Shown: positions 52,727 to 61,481 of the stretch, piece by piece
How the letters are laid out: every line of letters starts with the position of its first letter
How positions within the stretch are numbered: position 1 is the first letter of the stretch
Assembly (NCBI GenBank): GCA_963716215.1
Contig: OY970298.1
Location: forward strand, 2,790,001-2,854,000
Direction of reading: 5' to 3'
Source of the DNA: JACVRW01 sp963716215
GTDB taxonomy: Bacteria; Actinomycetota; Thermoleophilia; Solirubrobacterales; Thermoleophilaceae
DNA: 64,000 nt
The notes under the pieces: generated by a model
What the model was told of the DNA's origin: nothing
The model's database searches: none
The model's input: the letters and a program-made list of their open reading frames with translations, nothing else
Program-made: the position numbers and the translations under genes

Positions 52727-53709
52727 TGCCCGTGCACCAGGTCGACGCTGGGCCGGCCGTGCGGGTTGAGCGCCCGGCGCAGGGCCTCGGCCACGCCGCT
52801 CAGCGAGAGCACGACCAGCACCAGGGCGATGCTCGGGGCCAGCAGCAGGTGCGGCGACAGGATCACGTTGTCGAGCCCCTCGGCGATCAGGACCCCGAAC
52901 GACGGCTCGGGCGCCGGCACGCCCGCGCCGAGGAAGGACAGCGCCGACTCGAGCACGATCGCGTTGGCGAACAGCAGCGGCGCCAGCACGAGGATGGTGG
53001 ACCACAGGTGCGGCAGCAGCTCCGTGAGCATCAACCGCGTTGGCCGCATGCCGAGCACGCGGGCCGCCTCGACGAAGCGCTGCTCGCGCAGCGCCAGCAG
53101 CTGCCCGCGGAGCGGCCGAGCGACGTACGGCACGTACACCACCCCAATCACCGCGACCGGGATCAGCTTCGAGCCGGCCTCGATCGTGAACGGTCCCAGC
53201 TTCGCTCCGTGCAGGTTGATCGCAGACGCGAACAGGAAGCCGATCAGCAGGGCGGGAAACGACCAGATCAGGTCGAGCAGGCGGCTGACCAGCGAGTCCG
53301 TGCGACCGCGGAAGTAGCCCGCCAGCAGCGCCAGCGGCATGGCGAGAAGCACCGTCAGAGCCAACGCGGCCGCGCCTATCAGGATCGACGTGCGCACGCC
53401 GTAGAGGACGCGCACCATCAAGTCGCGGCCGTTCTCGTCGGCGCCGACGAAGTACCGCCTGTGCCACGTCGGCCCGATCGGGAGCCCCTCGAGCGACACG
53501 ACGTTCTGCTCGCGACCGTCGATCGTGACCGTGTCGGTCAGGTGGTTCTCGGAGGGCGTAGTGCCGGCGACCTGGCTGGCGTAGAGCGGCGCCGCAAAGA
53601 AGGCGAGCAGGACGACCACGAACAGCGCCAGGAACACGAGCCCCGACCGGTCGCGACGCAGGCGCCGCAGCGCGAGCGCCGCCGGTCCCGGCGAGGCGAT
53701 GGTGCTCAC
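52723..53709 (-). CDS. Dpp/Opp-type ABC permease (DppC-like)
   Basis: 328-aa membrane permease, start GTG 53709, overlapping the disulfide-reductase stop by 4 nt. N-terminal helix SGLVFLALFVVVLLAFFAAPL, then the GADENGRDLMVRVLYGVRTSILIG block that marks DppC-like permeases, and the EAA loop EAARVLGMRPTRLMLTELLPHL. With DppB it should form the membrane channel of a peptide/nickel/glutathione-type importer, although the ATPases are absent here. Confidence 0.9.
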   Translation of the reverse strand: MSTIASPGPAALALRRLRRDRSGLVFLALFVVVLLAFFAAPLYASQVAGTTPSENHLTDTVTIDGREQNVVSLEGLPIGPTWHRRYFVGADENGRDLMVRVLYGVRTSILIGAAALALTVLLAMPLALLAGYFRGRTDSLVSRLLDLIWSFPALLIGFLFASAINLHGAKLGPFTIEAGSKLIPVAVIGVVYVPYVARPLRGQLLALREQRFVEAARVLGMRPTRLMLTELLPHLWSTILVLAPLLFANAIVLESALSFLGAGVPAPEPSFGVLIAEGLDNVILSPHLLLAPSIALVLVVLSLSGVAEALRRALNPHGRPSVDLVHGQ

Positions 53710-55058
53710 GCTTGGGGAGTGGGCACTTTCGCGCCGAGCTCCGTCAGCGCGGACAGGAAGATCTCGGAGAACGTCGGGAAGGGCTGGATCACGTCGGTCA
53801 TCACCTCGAGCGGCACGCGCGCACGGATGGCGACGGTGGCCTGCTGGAGCCACTCGCCGGCTTCGGGGCCGAGCGCGTACGCGCCGGTGATGCGCTCGCC
53901 GTCGGAGATCAGCGTCAGGAAGCCGTTCTTCTCGGCGTACTCGCGGGTGTACGTGGAGAGCCTGGGGACGGAGGACATGGGAACGCTTACCTCGATCGCT
54001 CCCGTCGCCTCCCCCACCGAGGCGGCCTGCGGATCGGTGAACACGACGCGCGGGACCGCGTCGTAGTTGGCCTCCCACTCGCGGCCCAGGATGTTGGCGG
54101 CGGCCACCCGCCCCTGGTACTTGCCGACGTAGGTGAGCGGCCAGACCCCGGTCACGTCGCCGATCGCCCACAGGCCGTCGCCGGCGTTCATGCGCGCGTC
54201 GACCTCGATGCCCTGAGGACCGGGCTCGATCCCCACGTGCTCCAGGCCGAGGCCGGCCGTGCGCGGCCGGCGCCCGGTCGCCACCAGCAGCCGGTCGCCG
54301 CGCAGCTCGCTGCCGTCGGGGAAGTCGAGCACGAAGTCGTCGCCGTCGCGCCGGGCGGCCGAGGCGTGTTGACGGAAGTGCAGCTCCACGCCGTCGGCCA
54401 CGAGCGCCTCCCCGAGCGCCACGCCGAGGGGCTCGGGCTCGCGCGGCAGCAGGTGGTCCGCCCCCTCGACCAGCGCGACCGACGCGCCCATCCGGAGCAG
54501 CGCCTGAGACATCTCCACGCCGACCGGGCCGCCGCCGAGCACGAGCATCCGCTCGGGGATCTCCTTCAGCTCCGTGACGCCGCGGTTGGTCCACACCCCG
54601 TCGAGCTCGCGCAGGCCCGGCACCGGCGGCTTGAAGGCGTCGGATCCCGTGGCCAGCACAACGTGCCGCGCCCCGTGCTCGGTGTCGCCGACGGCGACCC
54701 GTCCGGGCCCGGTCAGCGCGCCGGCGCCGCGCAGCACGTCGACGCCCTGCGAGCGCAGCCACTCCTCCTTGGCGGAGTCGTCCCAGTTCGAGGTCATGAA
54801 GTCGCGCCACTCCAGCGCCGCGGCCGGGTCGAGCTCGCCTTGCACGGCTTCGCGGGCGCCGGGTACCTCGCGCGCAGCCTGGAGAGCCTCGCCGGGTCGC
54901 AGCAGCGTCTTCGACGGGATGCATGCCCAGTAGTCGCATTCGCCGCCGATCAGGCCGCACTCGACGATCGCGACGTCGAGCCCCCCGTCGACCAGGCGGC
55001 CGGCGCAGTGCTGGCCGGCGGGACCAGCGCCGATGACGACGACGTCGTAGTCGCTCAT
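53706..55058 (-). CDS. Pyridine nucleotide-disulfide oxidoreductase (MerA/Lpd-like)
   Basis: 450-aa flavoprotein, start ATG 55058 (MSDYDVVVIGAGPAGQHCAG). FAD motif GAGPAGQ at residues 10-16. The redox cysteines are in GGECDYWACIPSK (C-x4-C, with Tyr-Trp between), and the NAD(P) motif is LVLGGGPVGVEMSQ. The C-terminal interface reads IQPFPTFSEIF where lipoamide dehydrogenases have HxHPT, so the usual catalytic His is not conserved. It may reduce a low-molecular-weight thiol or metal, or be a regulatory relative. It leads a three-gene unit with two Dpp-type permeases. Confidence 0.9.
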   Translation of the reverse strand: MSDYDVVVIGAGPAGQHCAGRLVDGGLDVAIVECGLIGGECDYWACIPSKTLLRPGEALQAAREVPGAREAVQGELDPAAALEWRDFMTSNWDDSAKEEWLRSQGVDVLRGAGALTGPGRVAVGDTEHGARHVVLATGSDAFKPPVPGLRELDGVWTNRGVTELKEIPERMLVLGGGPVGVEMSQALLRMGASVALVEGADHLLPREPEPLGVALGEALVADGVELHFRQHASAARRDGDDFVLDFPDGSELRGDRLLVATGRRPRTAGLGLEHVGIEPGPQGIEVDARMNAGDGLWAIGDVTGVWPLTYVGKYQGRVAAANILGREWEANYDAVPRVVFTDPQAASVGEATGAIEVSVPMSSVPRLSTYTREYAEKNGFLTLISDGERITGAYALGPEAGEWLQQATVAIRARVPLEVMTDVIQPFPTFSEIFLSALTELGAKVPTPQA

Positions 55059-55133
55059 AGCTCCGCCCGGGAGTCTCCCAGTTCCTGATACACCTGTCCC
55101 GGCTTTCGACGGACGCGATATCTGGAGGCAGCG

Positions 55134-56168
55134 ATGACCGACGTGCAGGGCGCCGGCGACCCCGGCCCGCTCAACCCCGGCCCGATCCTCGAGCTGGGCC
55201 TGGCCTTCTGGGGGGCGAAGACACTGCTCAGCGCGACGGAGCTGAGGGTGTTCGGAGTGCTCGCCGAGGGACCACTGACGCTCGCTGAGCTGACCGAGCG
55301 CCTGGAGCTGCACGAGCGCGGCGCCCAGGACTTCTTCGACGCGCTGGTGGCACTCGGCATGCTGCAGCGCGAGGACGGTCGCTACTCGAACACCCCCGCG
55401 ACCGATGCCTTCCTCGACCCCGCGAAGCCGGGCTACGTGGGCGGCATCCTCGAGATGGCCAACTTCCGTCTCTATCCCTTCTGGGGCTCGCTCACGCAGG
55501 CGCTGCGCACCGGTGAGCCGCAGAACGAGATCTCGCACGGGCAGGATCCCTTCGCGGCGATCTACGGCGACGACGCCAGGGTGCGCTCGTTCGCCCAGGC
55601 GATGACCGGCTCGGCGCTCGGCGCCGCCATGGCGATCGCCGACCGCTTCCCGTTCGACCGGTACAAGACCTTGTTCGACGTCGGCTGCGCGGAGGGCGCG
55701 CTGCCCGTCCAGGTCGCGCTGCGCCACTCCCACATGCAGGGCGGTGGCTTCGACCTCCCGGAGGTGCGCGGCGCCTTCGAGGACTACGTGGCCGGCTTCG
55801 GCCTCTCCGATCGCCTGCGCTTCGAGCCCGGCGACTTCTTCGCGGATCCAATGCCCCAGGCCGACGTTCTGTCGATGGGCAGGATCCTCCACGACTGGGA
55901 CCGCGACCAGAAGGCCGAGCTGCTGGCCAAGGCCTACGCGGCCCTGCCCGAGGGCGGCGCGCTGATCGTGCACGACAGCCTGATCGACGACGACCGCAGC
56001 CAGAACGCGTTCGGCCTGCTGATGAGCCTCAACATGCTGATCGAGACCCCCGGAGGGTTCGACTACACCGGCGCCGACTGCCGCGAGTGGATGCAGGCGG
56101 CCGGCTTCTCCGAAACCAGCGTGGAGCACCTGGCGGGGCCGGACTGGATGGTCGTCGGCATCAAGTAG
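55134..56168 (+). CDS. O-methyltransferase (acetylserotonin/caffeate-OMT family)
   Basis: 344-aa methyltransferase of the plant-OMT-like class with an N-terminal winged-helix dimerisation domain (TELRVFGVLAEGPLTLAELT, then the GMLQREDGRYSNTP segment). SAM motifs: TLFDVGCAEGALPVQVAL, FDLPEVRG, and RILHDWDRDQKAELLAKAY with the usual catalytic-His neighbourhood. Divergent from the disulfide reductase. The acceptor phenol or hydroxyl is unknown. Confidence 0.88.
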   Translation: MTDVQGAGDPGPLNPGPILELGLAFWGAKTLLSATELRVFGVLAEGPLTLAELTERLELHERGAQDFFDALVALGMLQREDGRYSNTPATDAFLDPAKPGYVGGILEMANFRLYPFWGSLTQALRTGEPQNEISHGQDPFAAIYGDDARVRSFAQAMTGSALGAAMAIADRFPFDRYKTLFDVGCAEGALPVQVALRHSHMQGGGFDLPEVRGAFEDYVAGFGLSDRLRFEPGDFFADPMPQADVLSMGRILHDWDRDQKAELLAKAYAALPEGGALIVHDSLIDDDRSQNAFGLLMSLNMLIETPGGFDYTGADCREWMQAAGFSETSVEHLAGPDWMVVGIK

Positions 56169-56169
56169 C

Positions 56170-56475
56170 TCAGGGAAGCAGGCTGCCGCCGGGCGGCACC
56201 ACCCACAGACGCTCGGCGCGCTGCGCCACGGCCTCGGGGTCGAGGTCGGCGACGGTTTGCGCCTGGGCGTCGTTCATCAGCCGTCCGAGCTCGGCCCACG
56301 CGGAAGCCACTCCAGCGACCTTGGCGGTGGGCCCCCACCCGGTCGCAGCACGCAGCTCGTCCGCCCGCGCCCTCACCTCTTCCGCGGTCACCTCGGCGAA
56401 CGGCTTCGAGCGCCCGCCCGCGAACACCCGCTCCGCCAGCACCCGCGCGGCGTCGGGGGTGGCGCGAGCGCTCAC
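56170..56475 (-). CDS. Small protein of unknown function, end of hydrogenase operon
   Basis: 101-aa protein, start GTG 56475 overlapping the hypF stop by 4 nt. Mostly helical and acidic-basic: ARVLAERVFAGGRSKPFAEV, then EELGRLMNDAQAQ-like and a WVVPPGGSLLP ending. No motif I recognise. Its tight coupling to hypF suggests a hydrogenase-related role. It is the last gene of the leftward operon and converges with the methyltransferase 1 nt apart. Confidence 0.65.
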   Translation of the reverse strand: MSARATPDAARVLAERVFAGGRSKPFAEVTAEEVRARADELRAATGWGPTAKVAGVASAWAELGRLMNDAQAQTVADLDPEAVAQRAERLWVVPPGGSLLP

Positions 56476-58763
56476 GCGGACCCCTCCGCGAGCCTCGCGG
56501 CCGCCACGGCCAGCTGCCCGTACGAGATGCCGCCGTCGTTCGGCGGCAGCCGCTCGGGCACCAGCACCCGCAGACCGTCCCCTCGCAGCAGCGCCGCGGC
56601 GTGGGCGAGCAGGTGGCGATTCTGGAAGACGCCGCCGGAGAGCACCACCACTTCGGTCCCGCCGCGTCCCGCGGCGATCGCGCACGCCTCGGCGGCCGCG
56701 GCGGCCAGGCCGTTGTGGAAGCGCGCCGCCACCATGGCGACGTCGGCGTCGCGCTCGAGGTCGGCCACCACCGCGCGGACGGTTGGCCGGGCGTCGAGGG
56801 CCAGCGGCCCGCCGCCGTCGTCGCGCACCGGCAGCGGGTAGGCGCCCCGCTCGGTCCGGTCGAGTGCGGCCTCGAGCTCCACGGCCGCCTGCCCTTCGTA
56901 GTTGACCTCCGCACGGATGCCGCATAGCGCCGCTACCGCGTCGAAGAGCCGCCCTGCGCTCGTCGTCAGCGGCGACGCGAACCCGGTGCGCGCCAGCTCA
57001 GCCACCTGGCGCCACGCGTCGTCCTCGACCAGCCCGCGCATCGCTCGCGGCGGTCGGGGCTCGTCGTCGTAGGCCGCCGCCAGCCAGGCGCAGGCCATCC
57101 GCCACGGCTGGCGAATCGCGGCCTCGCCGCCCGGCATGCGCACGGGGAACAGCAGACCGGCCCGCTCGCAGCGCGCCAGCCCGCCCACCAGCAGCTCGCC
57201 ACCCCAGACCGTGCCGTCCTCGCCATATCCGGTGCCGTCGAAGATCGCCCCCACGGCGGGCCCGTCCTCGCGATGCTCGGCTAGGCACGCCGCGAGGTGG
57301 GCGTGGTGGTGCTGCACCCCGATCAGGCGCACGTCGTCGAGCTCGAGCGCGTGCTTCGTCGACAGGTACTCGGGATGGAGGTCGTGCGCCACCACCTCGG
57401 GCTCGACCGCGAACAGGCGCTGGAAGTGATCGATGCCGCTGGTGAACGAGCTCAGCGTCTCGTAGTTCTCGAGGTCGCCCACGTGGTGACCCACCCAGGC
57501 CTGCCCGCCCTTCGAGAGCGCGAACGTGTTCTTGAGCTCGGCTCCGCACGCCAGCAGGTGGCGCCCGCAGTCGACCGGCATCGTGGTCGAGCCGGGCACG
57601 TATCCGCGCGATCGCCGCAGCACCAGCGGCCGGCCCTCGGCCACGCGCACCACCGAGTCGTCCGTGCGCGTCTCGATCGGCCGGTCGTGGAGCAGGAACA
57701 GGTCCGCGATGTCGGCCAGCCGCTCGCAGGCGTCCTCGTCGCGGTACGCGATCGGCTCGTCGGAGACGTTGCCGCTGGTGAGCACGAGCGCGGTGCCCGC
57801 GTCGGCCAGCAGCAGGTGGTGGAGCGGCGAGTACGGCAGCATCACGCCGAGCTCGGCGGACCCCGGCCCGGTGGCGGCCGCCACCCGGGCGGCTGGGTGC
57901 CGGCGGACCAGCACGATCGGCCGGGCGCGGTCGAGCAGCAGCGCCTCCTCGGCCACCGATGGCTCGATCAGCTCGCGGGCGGCCGCGAGGTCGGGTGCCA
58001 TCACCGCGAACGGCTTGTCCTCGCGGTGCTTGCGGGCCCGCAGCTCGGCCACGGCGGCCGCGTCGTCGGCGCGGCACGCCAGGTGGAAGCCACCCACGCC
58101 CTTCACCGCCACGATCGCGCCCGCGAGCAGCGCCCTGGCGGCGGCGTCGACCGCGTCCCGGGCCCCGGCGTCCGCGACGGGGCCACCGCCCGCGTAGGCA
58201 AGCCGGACCTGCGGCCCACACTCTGGGCAGGCGTTCGGCTGCGCGTGGAAGCGGCGATCGCCGGGGTCGCGGTACTCCGCGTGGCACGCCGCGCACATCT
58301 CGAAGCTCGCCATCGTCGTGTTCGGCCGGTCGTAGGGGACGTCGCGCACGATCGTGAAGCGCGGGCCGCAGTTCGTGCAGTTCGTGAACGGGTAGCGGAA
58401 GCGCCGGTCGCCCGGGTCGAACAGCTCGGCCAGGCAGTCGTCGCAGGTCGCGCTGTCCGGGGTGACAGCGGCGCGCGGCTCGCCCCCTGACGGGCTCTCC
58501 CGGATCGTGAAGCCCAGCTCGCCCTGCTCCTCAACCGGCTCGGCGGTCACCCGGTCGACGCTCGCCAGCGGCGGCGCCTCCAGCGGCAGCCGCGCCAGGA
58601 AGCGCTCCACCGTCTCGGAAGACCCCTCCGCCTCGACCACCACGCCGCGCGCGTCGTTGAGCACGTGCCCGGTCACGCCCAGCTCCCCGGCCAGGCGGTA
58701 CACGTACGGGCGGAAGCCGACCCCCTGCACCGTTCCCTCGATGCGCGCGCGCACGCGGCTCAC
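56472..58763 (-). CDS. hypF: Carbamoyltransferase HypF
   Basis: 763-aa enzyme that makes the carbamoyl group used for the CN ligands of [NiFe]-hydrogenase. Domains in order: acylphosphatase (GTVQGVGFRPYVYRLA at residues 10-25), two zinc-finger halves (CDDCLAEL with CTNCGPRF, and CAACHAEY with CPECGPQV), a YrdC-like domain, and a Kae1-like carbamoyltransferase domain with VQHHHAHLAACL. Length and motifs are complete. Stop and start overlap the neighbours by 4 nt. Confidence 0.95.
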   Translation of the reverse strand: MSRVRARIEGTVQGVGFRPYVYRLAGELGVTGHVLNDARGVVVEAEGSSETVERFLARLPLEAPPLASVDRVTAEPVEEQGELGFTIRESPSGGEPRAAVTPDSATCDDCLAELFDPGDRRFRYPFTNCTNCGPRFTIVRDVPYDRPNTTMASFEMCAACHAEYRDPGDRRFHAQPNACPECGPQVRLAYAGGGPVADAGARDAVDAAARALLAGAIVAVKGVGGFHLACRADDAAAVAELRARKHREDKPFAVMAPDLAAARELIEPSVAEEALLLDRARPIVLVRRHPAARVAAATGPGSAELGVMLPYSPLHHLLLADAGTALVLTSGNVSDEPIAYRDEDACERLADIADLFLLHDRPIETRTDDSVVRVAEGRPLVLRRSRGYVPGSTTMPVDCGRHLLACGAELKNTFALSKGGQAWVGHHVGDLENYETLSSFTSGIDHFQRLFAVEPEVVAHDLHPEYLSTKHALELDDVRLIGVQHHHAHLAACLAEHREDGPAVGAIFDGTGYGEDGTVWGGELLVGGLARCERAGLLFPVRMPGGEAAIRQPWRMACAWLAAAYDDEPRPPRAMRGLVEDDAWRQVAELARTGFASPLTTSAGRLFDAVAALCGIRAEVNYEGQAAVELEAALDRTERGAYPLPVRDDGGGPLALDARPTVRAVVADLERDADVAMVAARFHNGLAAAAAEACAIAAGRGGTEVVVLSGGVFQNRHLLAHAAALLRGDGLRVLVPERLPPNDGGISYGQLAVAAARLAEGSA

Positions 58764-59959
58764 GCCACCAGCTCCCGCAGCAGGTGGTAGGCGCTGGCCT
58801 GCGCCTCCTGGATACGCGGGATGTGCTCCGAGCGCGTGACGACGACGTGGTCGGCCAGTCGCTCCGCGGCCACGCGCCCGCCGTCGTAGCCCACCAGCGC
58901 CAACGTGAGCAGGCCGCGCCGGCGCGCCTCCGCCAGGGCCGCGATCACGTTCGCGGAGTTGCCGCTGGTGGAGATGGCGAGCAGCGCGTCGCCCTCGCGC
59001 CCGTGAGCGATCACCTGGCGCGCGAAGATCGCCTCGGTGCCGATGTCGTTGGCGATCGCCGTGAGGATCGCCGGGTCCTCGGTCAGGTCCATCGCGTGCC
59101 GGGGCCGCCAGCCGGGGTCCGGCGGGAGCCGGAAGTCCGCCACGGCGTCCATCGCGTCGGTGGCCGACCCGCCGTTGCCGAGCGCGAGCAGGCAGCCGCC
59201 CGCGTCCAGCGCGGCACGCAGCTCCGCGGCGGCGGCGCCGAGCTCGTCGCGGTTCTCGGTCAGCGTCTGCGCCCGCAGCTCGCCCACCTCGTCGGCCTTG
59301 GCAAGCACCGACCGGCGCACGTCCTCGACCACCGCCTCGAGGTCGTGCTCCTGCTCCCCCAGGAAGGGATAGAGGAAGCTCGATGCCCCGGTGTCGTGGG
59401 TCGCGCGGGCGCTGCGGCCCTCCAGCAGCCCGCGGTGGTCGAAGAACACGTGGACCAGCTCCCAGAGCACGTGGTAGAGCGTCTCCACCAGCTCCTGGCG
59501 GATCGACGGGTCCCGCGCGGGTGGCTGGAACTCGTACTCCGCCCCCACCGGCGCGAAGGCGAGCGTCAGGCAGCCGCGCTCGCGGGCCAGTGCGAGGGCC
59601 TGCCCCGCCTCGCCGCCGTCCTCGTCCGCTCCGAACGCGATCGCGATGTCATCGGGCCGCGCCGCCAGCGCCAGCTGATCCACCAGGGGCCCGCCCTCCC
59701 CCGCCAGCCCGATCGCGGGCAGCGCGCGCTTACCGACGATCACGGGGTGGACGAACTCCACGGCCACGTGGCGGGCGTCGGACCGGGCGGCCGGCGAGCG
59801 CCCGAGCGCGATCAGCCTGCCGCCGCGGGCGAAGCGCTCCGCCATGGCGTGGCACAGCCGTGCGAGCCGCTCCGCCTCCGCTTCGAAGAACTCGGCGTTA
59901 GCCCTGGTGCGCTCGGCGAGGGCCCGCTCGAGGACGTCGCTGCCAAGGGCGTTCGTCAA
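58760..59959 (-). CDS. Double SIS-domain sugar-phosphate isomerase-like protein
   Basis: 399-aa protein, start TTG 59959 overlapping the hypB stop by 4 nt. It has two SIS-type modules: the N-terminal one with GGRLIALGRSPAARSDARHV (about residues 48-67) and the C-terminal one with GGCLLALGNGGSATDAMDAV, followed by LLAISTSGNSANVIAALAEA. The C-terminal half resembles GmhA (sedoheptulose-7-phosphate isomerase). GmhA-like genes are known in actinobacterial hydrogenase accessory clusters, but their role is unknown; two fused modules is notable. It may bind a sugar phosphate or nucleotide rather than isomerise one. Confidence 0.85.
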   Translation of the reverse strand: MTNALGSDVLERALAERTRANAEFFEAEAERLARLCHAMAERFARGGRLIALGRSPAARSDARHVAVEFVHPVIVGKRALPAIGLAGEGGPLVDQLALAARPDDIAIAFGADEDGGEAGQALALARERGCLTLAFAPVGAEYEFQPPARDPSIRQELVETLYHVLWELVHVFFDHRGLLEGRSARATHDTGASSFLYPFLGEQEHDLEAVVEDVRRSVLAKADEVGELRAQTLTENRDELGAAAAELRAALDAGGCLLALGNGGSATDAMDAVADFRLPPDPGWRPRHAMDLTEDPAILTAIANDIGTEAIFARQVIAHGREGDALLAISTSGNSANVIAALAEARRRGLLTLALVGYDGGRVAAERLADHVVVTRSEHIPRIQEAQASAYHLLRELVA

Positions 59960-60636
59960 GCGGTGGCCTCCACGGGCGCGGCCACACGACGAAGCCAGTC
60001 GCGCCACTCGTCGATCCCCTCCCCGGTCTTGGCACTGACCAGGATGCGCTCGACGCCCGGGTGCACCGCGTCCAGGTGGTAGAGGAACTTGTCGAGATCG
60101 AAGTCGAGGTGCGGCAGCAGGTCGATCTTGTTGATCAGGACCAGCTCGCACGCGCGGAACATCAGCGGGTACTTGGCCGGCTTCTCCTCCCCCTCGGTGA
60201 TCGACGAGACCATGATCCGCGCGTCCTCGCCGACCTTGAACTCGGCCGGGCAGACGAGGTTGCCGACGTTCTCGATCACCAGCAGATCGATCTCGTCGAG
60301 CGGCAGGTCGCCGAGCGCGGAGCGCACCATGTTCGCGTCCAGATGGCACTCGCCGCCGAACCCGGGGTCGGTGTTGAGCTGCGTGACGGGCACGTGCAGC
60401 GAGGCCAGGCGATCGGCGTCCATCGAGCCCTGCACGTCGCCCTCCAGCACGCCTACGCGCACCCCCGGCAGGTCGGCCACAACCCGCTCCAGCAGCGACG
60501 TCTTGCCGGCCCCGGGCGCGCTCATGAAGTTCACGACGCGCACGCTGGCGCGATCGAAGTCGGCCCGGTTCGCGGCCGCGATCGTGTTGTTGGCGTCCAG
60601 CGCCTCCTCGACGATCTTCACCTTGGTGCGATGCAT
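59956..60636 (-). CDS. hypB: Nickel-insertion GTPase HypB
   Basis: 226-aa SIMIBI-class GTPase that delivers nickel to the hydrogenase large subunit. ATG 60636. P-loop SAPGAGKTSLL (about residues 39-49), the intersubunit metal motif GGECHLDANMV and LVCPAEFK, and the guanine-recognition LINKIDLLP are present. There is no N-terminal His-rich store. Overlaps hypA by 19 nt. Could also supply nickel to the GdmH-like enzyme at 36851. Confidence 0.95.
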   Translation of the reverse strand: MHRTKVKIVEEALDANNTIAAANRADFDRASVRVVNFMSAPGAGKTSLLERVVADLPGVRVGVLEGDVQGSMDADRLASLHVPVTQLNTDPGFGGECHLDANMVRSALGDLPLDEIDLLVIENVGNLVCPAEFKVGEDARIMVSSITEGEEKPAKYPLMFRACELVLINKIDLLPHLDFDLDKFLYHLDAVHPGVERILVSAKTGEGIDEWRDWLRRVAAPVEATA

Positions 60637-60977
60637 GCGGCCTCCTCCACCTCGATCGACTCCACCTCGAACTCGTCGCCGGAGGCGACCTCCACCCGAC
60701 CCGCCGCCCCGCAGTCGGGGCACATGAAGACCGGCAGGTCGATCTCCCACTCGCGCTCGCACCCCGCGCAGCGCAATCGCGCCGGGATCAGCTCCTGCTC
60801 CAGCCGCGCCCCCTCGCAGACGGTGCCCTTGGACACGAAGCCGAAGTAGAAGTCGAGCGTGTCGGGCACCACCTGCCGCAACGCGCCGACGCGGAGGCTG
60901 ACGACGCTGACCGGCCGCCCTTGTGCGTGCTTGACGGCGGTGTTCACGATCGCGCCGGAGAGCGACAGCTCGTGCAT
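60618..60977 (-). CDS. hypA: Nickel metallochaperone HypA
   Basis: 119-aa zinc/nickel protein. The N-terminal Met-His-Glu nickel site is intact (MHELSLSGAIV), and the zinc ribbon is CAGCEREW...MCPDCGAAG. Works with HypB to load nickel. Its start is 3 nt after the protease stop; its end overlaps hypB by 19 nt. Confidence 0.94.
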   Translation of the reverse strand: MHELSLSGAIVNTAVKHAQGRPVSVVSLRVGALRQVVPDTLDFYFGFVSKGTVCEGARLEQELIPARLRCAGCEREWEIDLPVFMCPDCGAAGRVEVASGDEFEVESIEVEEAACIAPR

Positions 60978-60980
60978 GGC

Positions 60981-61481
60981 TCAGTCGACGGCGTACGCGG
61001 CGTCGGAGCGCAGCCCCTCGATCGTCTCGATAACCAGGTCCACGGCCCCGTCCACCGCGCGCTGAACCTGGTCGGAGAGGCCGAGGCCCATCTCCTCGAC
61101 CTCGGCGGGCTCGCAGGCCACGACCACAACCTTGCCGGGCCAGGCCCCCAGCGTCTTGACGAACCGCAGCACGGTCTGCGGGTCCATGCCGTGGGGGTTG
61201 AGGACCTGCCCGTCCTCGATGCCGGCCTCCACGTCGGCCTCGAGCGCCTCCATCACGTAGAGCGTGCCCGGCTCGCCGCCCTGGCGGCTCACGTCGATCA
61301 GCACGAGCGCGTCGTAGCCGCGCATCACCTCGTACGCGAGGTCCAAGCCCCCGGTGCCGAAATCGAAGACGGCGGCGCCCTCGGGCAGCTCGCGCGCCTC
61401 GAGGCGCTTCACGACCTCGCCGCCGAAGCCGTCGTCCTGTAGCCAGGCGTTGCCGATCCCGGCCACCAGGATCCTCTTCAT
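60981..61481 (-). CDS. [NiFe]-hydrogenase maturation protease
   Basis: 166-aa HybD/HyaD-type endopeptidase that trims the hydrogenase large-subunit C-terminus after nickel insertion. Motifs: GIGNAWLQDDGFGGEV (residues 8-23, with Asp at the first nickel-contact position), then DYDALVLIDVSRQ-type sequence, HGMDPQTVLRF and a late CEPAEVEEMG. Its ATG at 61481 overlaps the preceding gene's stop by 4 nt. Shows that a [NiFe]-hydrogenase is encoded nearby. Confidence 0.92.
   Translation of the reverse strand: MKRILVAGIGNAWLQDDGFGGEVVKRLEARELPEGAAVFDFGTGGLDLAYEVMRGYDALVLIDVSRQGGEPGTLYVMEALEADVEAGIEDGQVLNPHGMDPQTVLRFVKTLGAWPGKVVVVACEPAEVEEMGLGLSDQVQRAVDGAVDLVIETIEGLRSDAAYAVD

Noticed and set aside
58760..60349. 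Starting the SIS protein at 60349
   Set aside because: The added N-terminus is an antisense-type Arg/Pro-rich shadow of hypB; TTG 59959 overlaps the hypB stop as expected for this operon.
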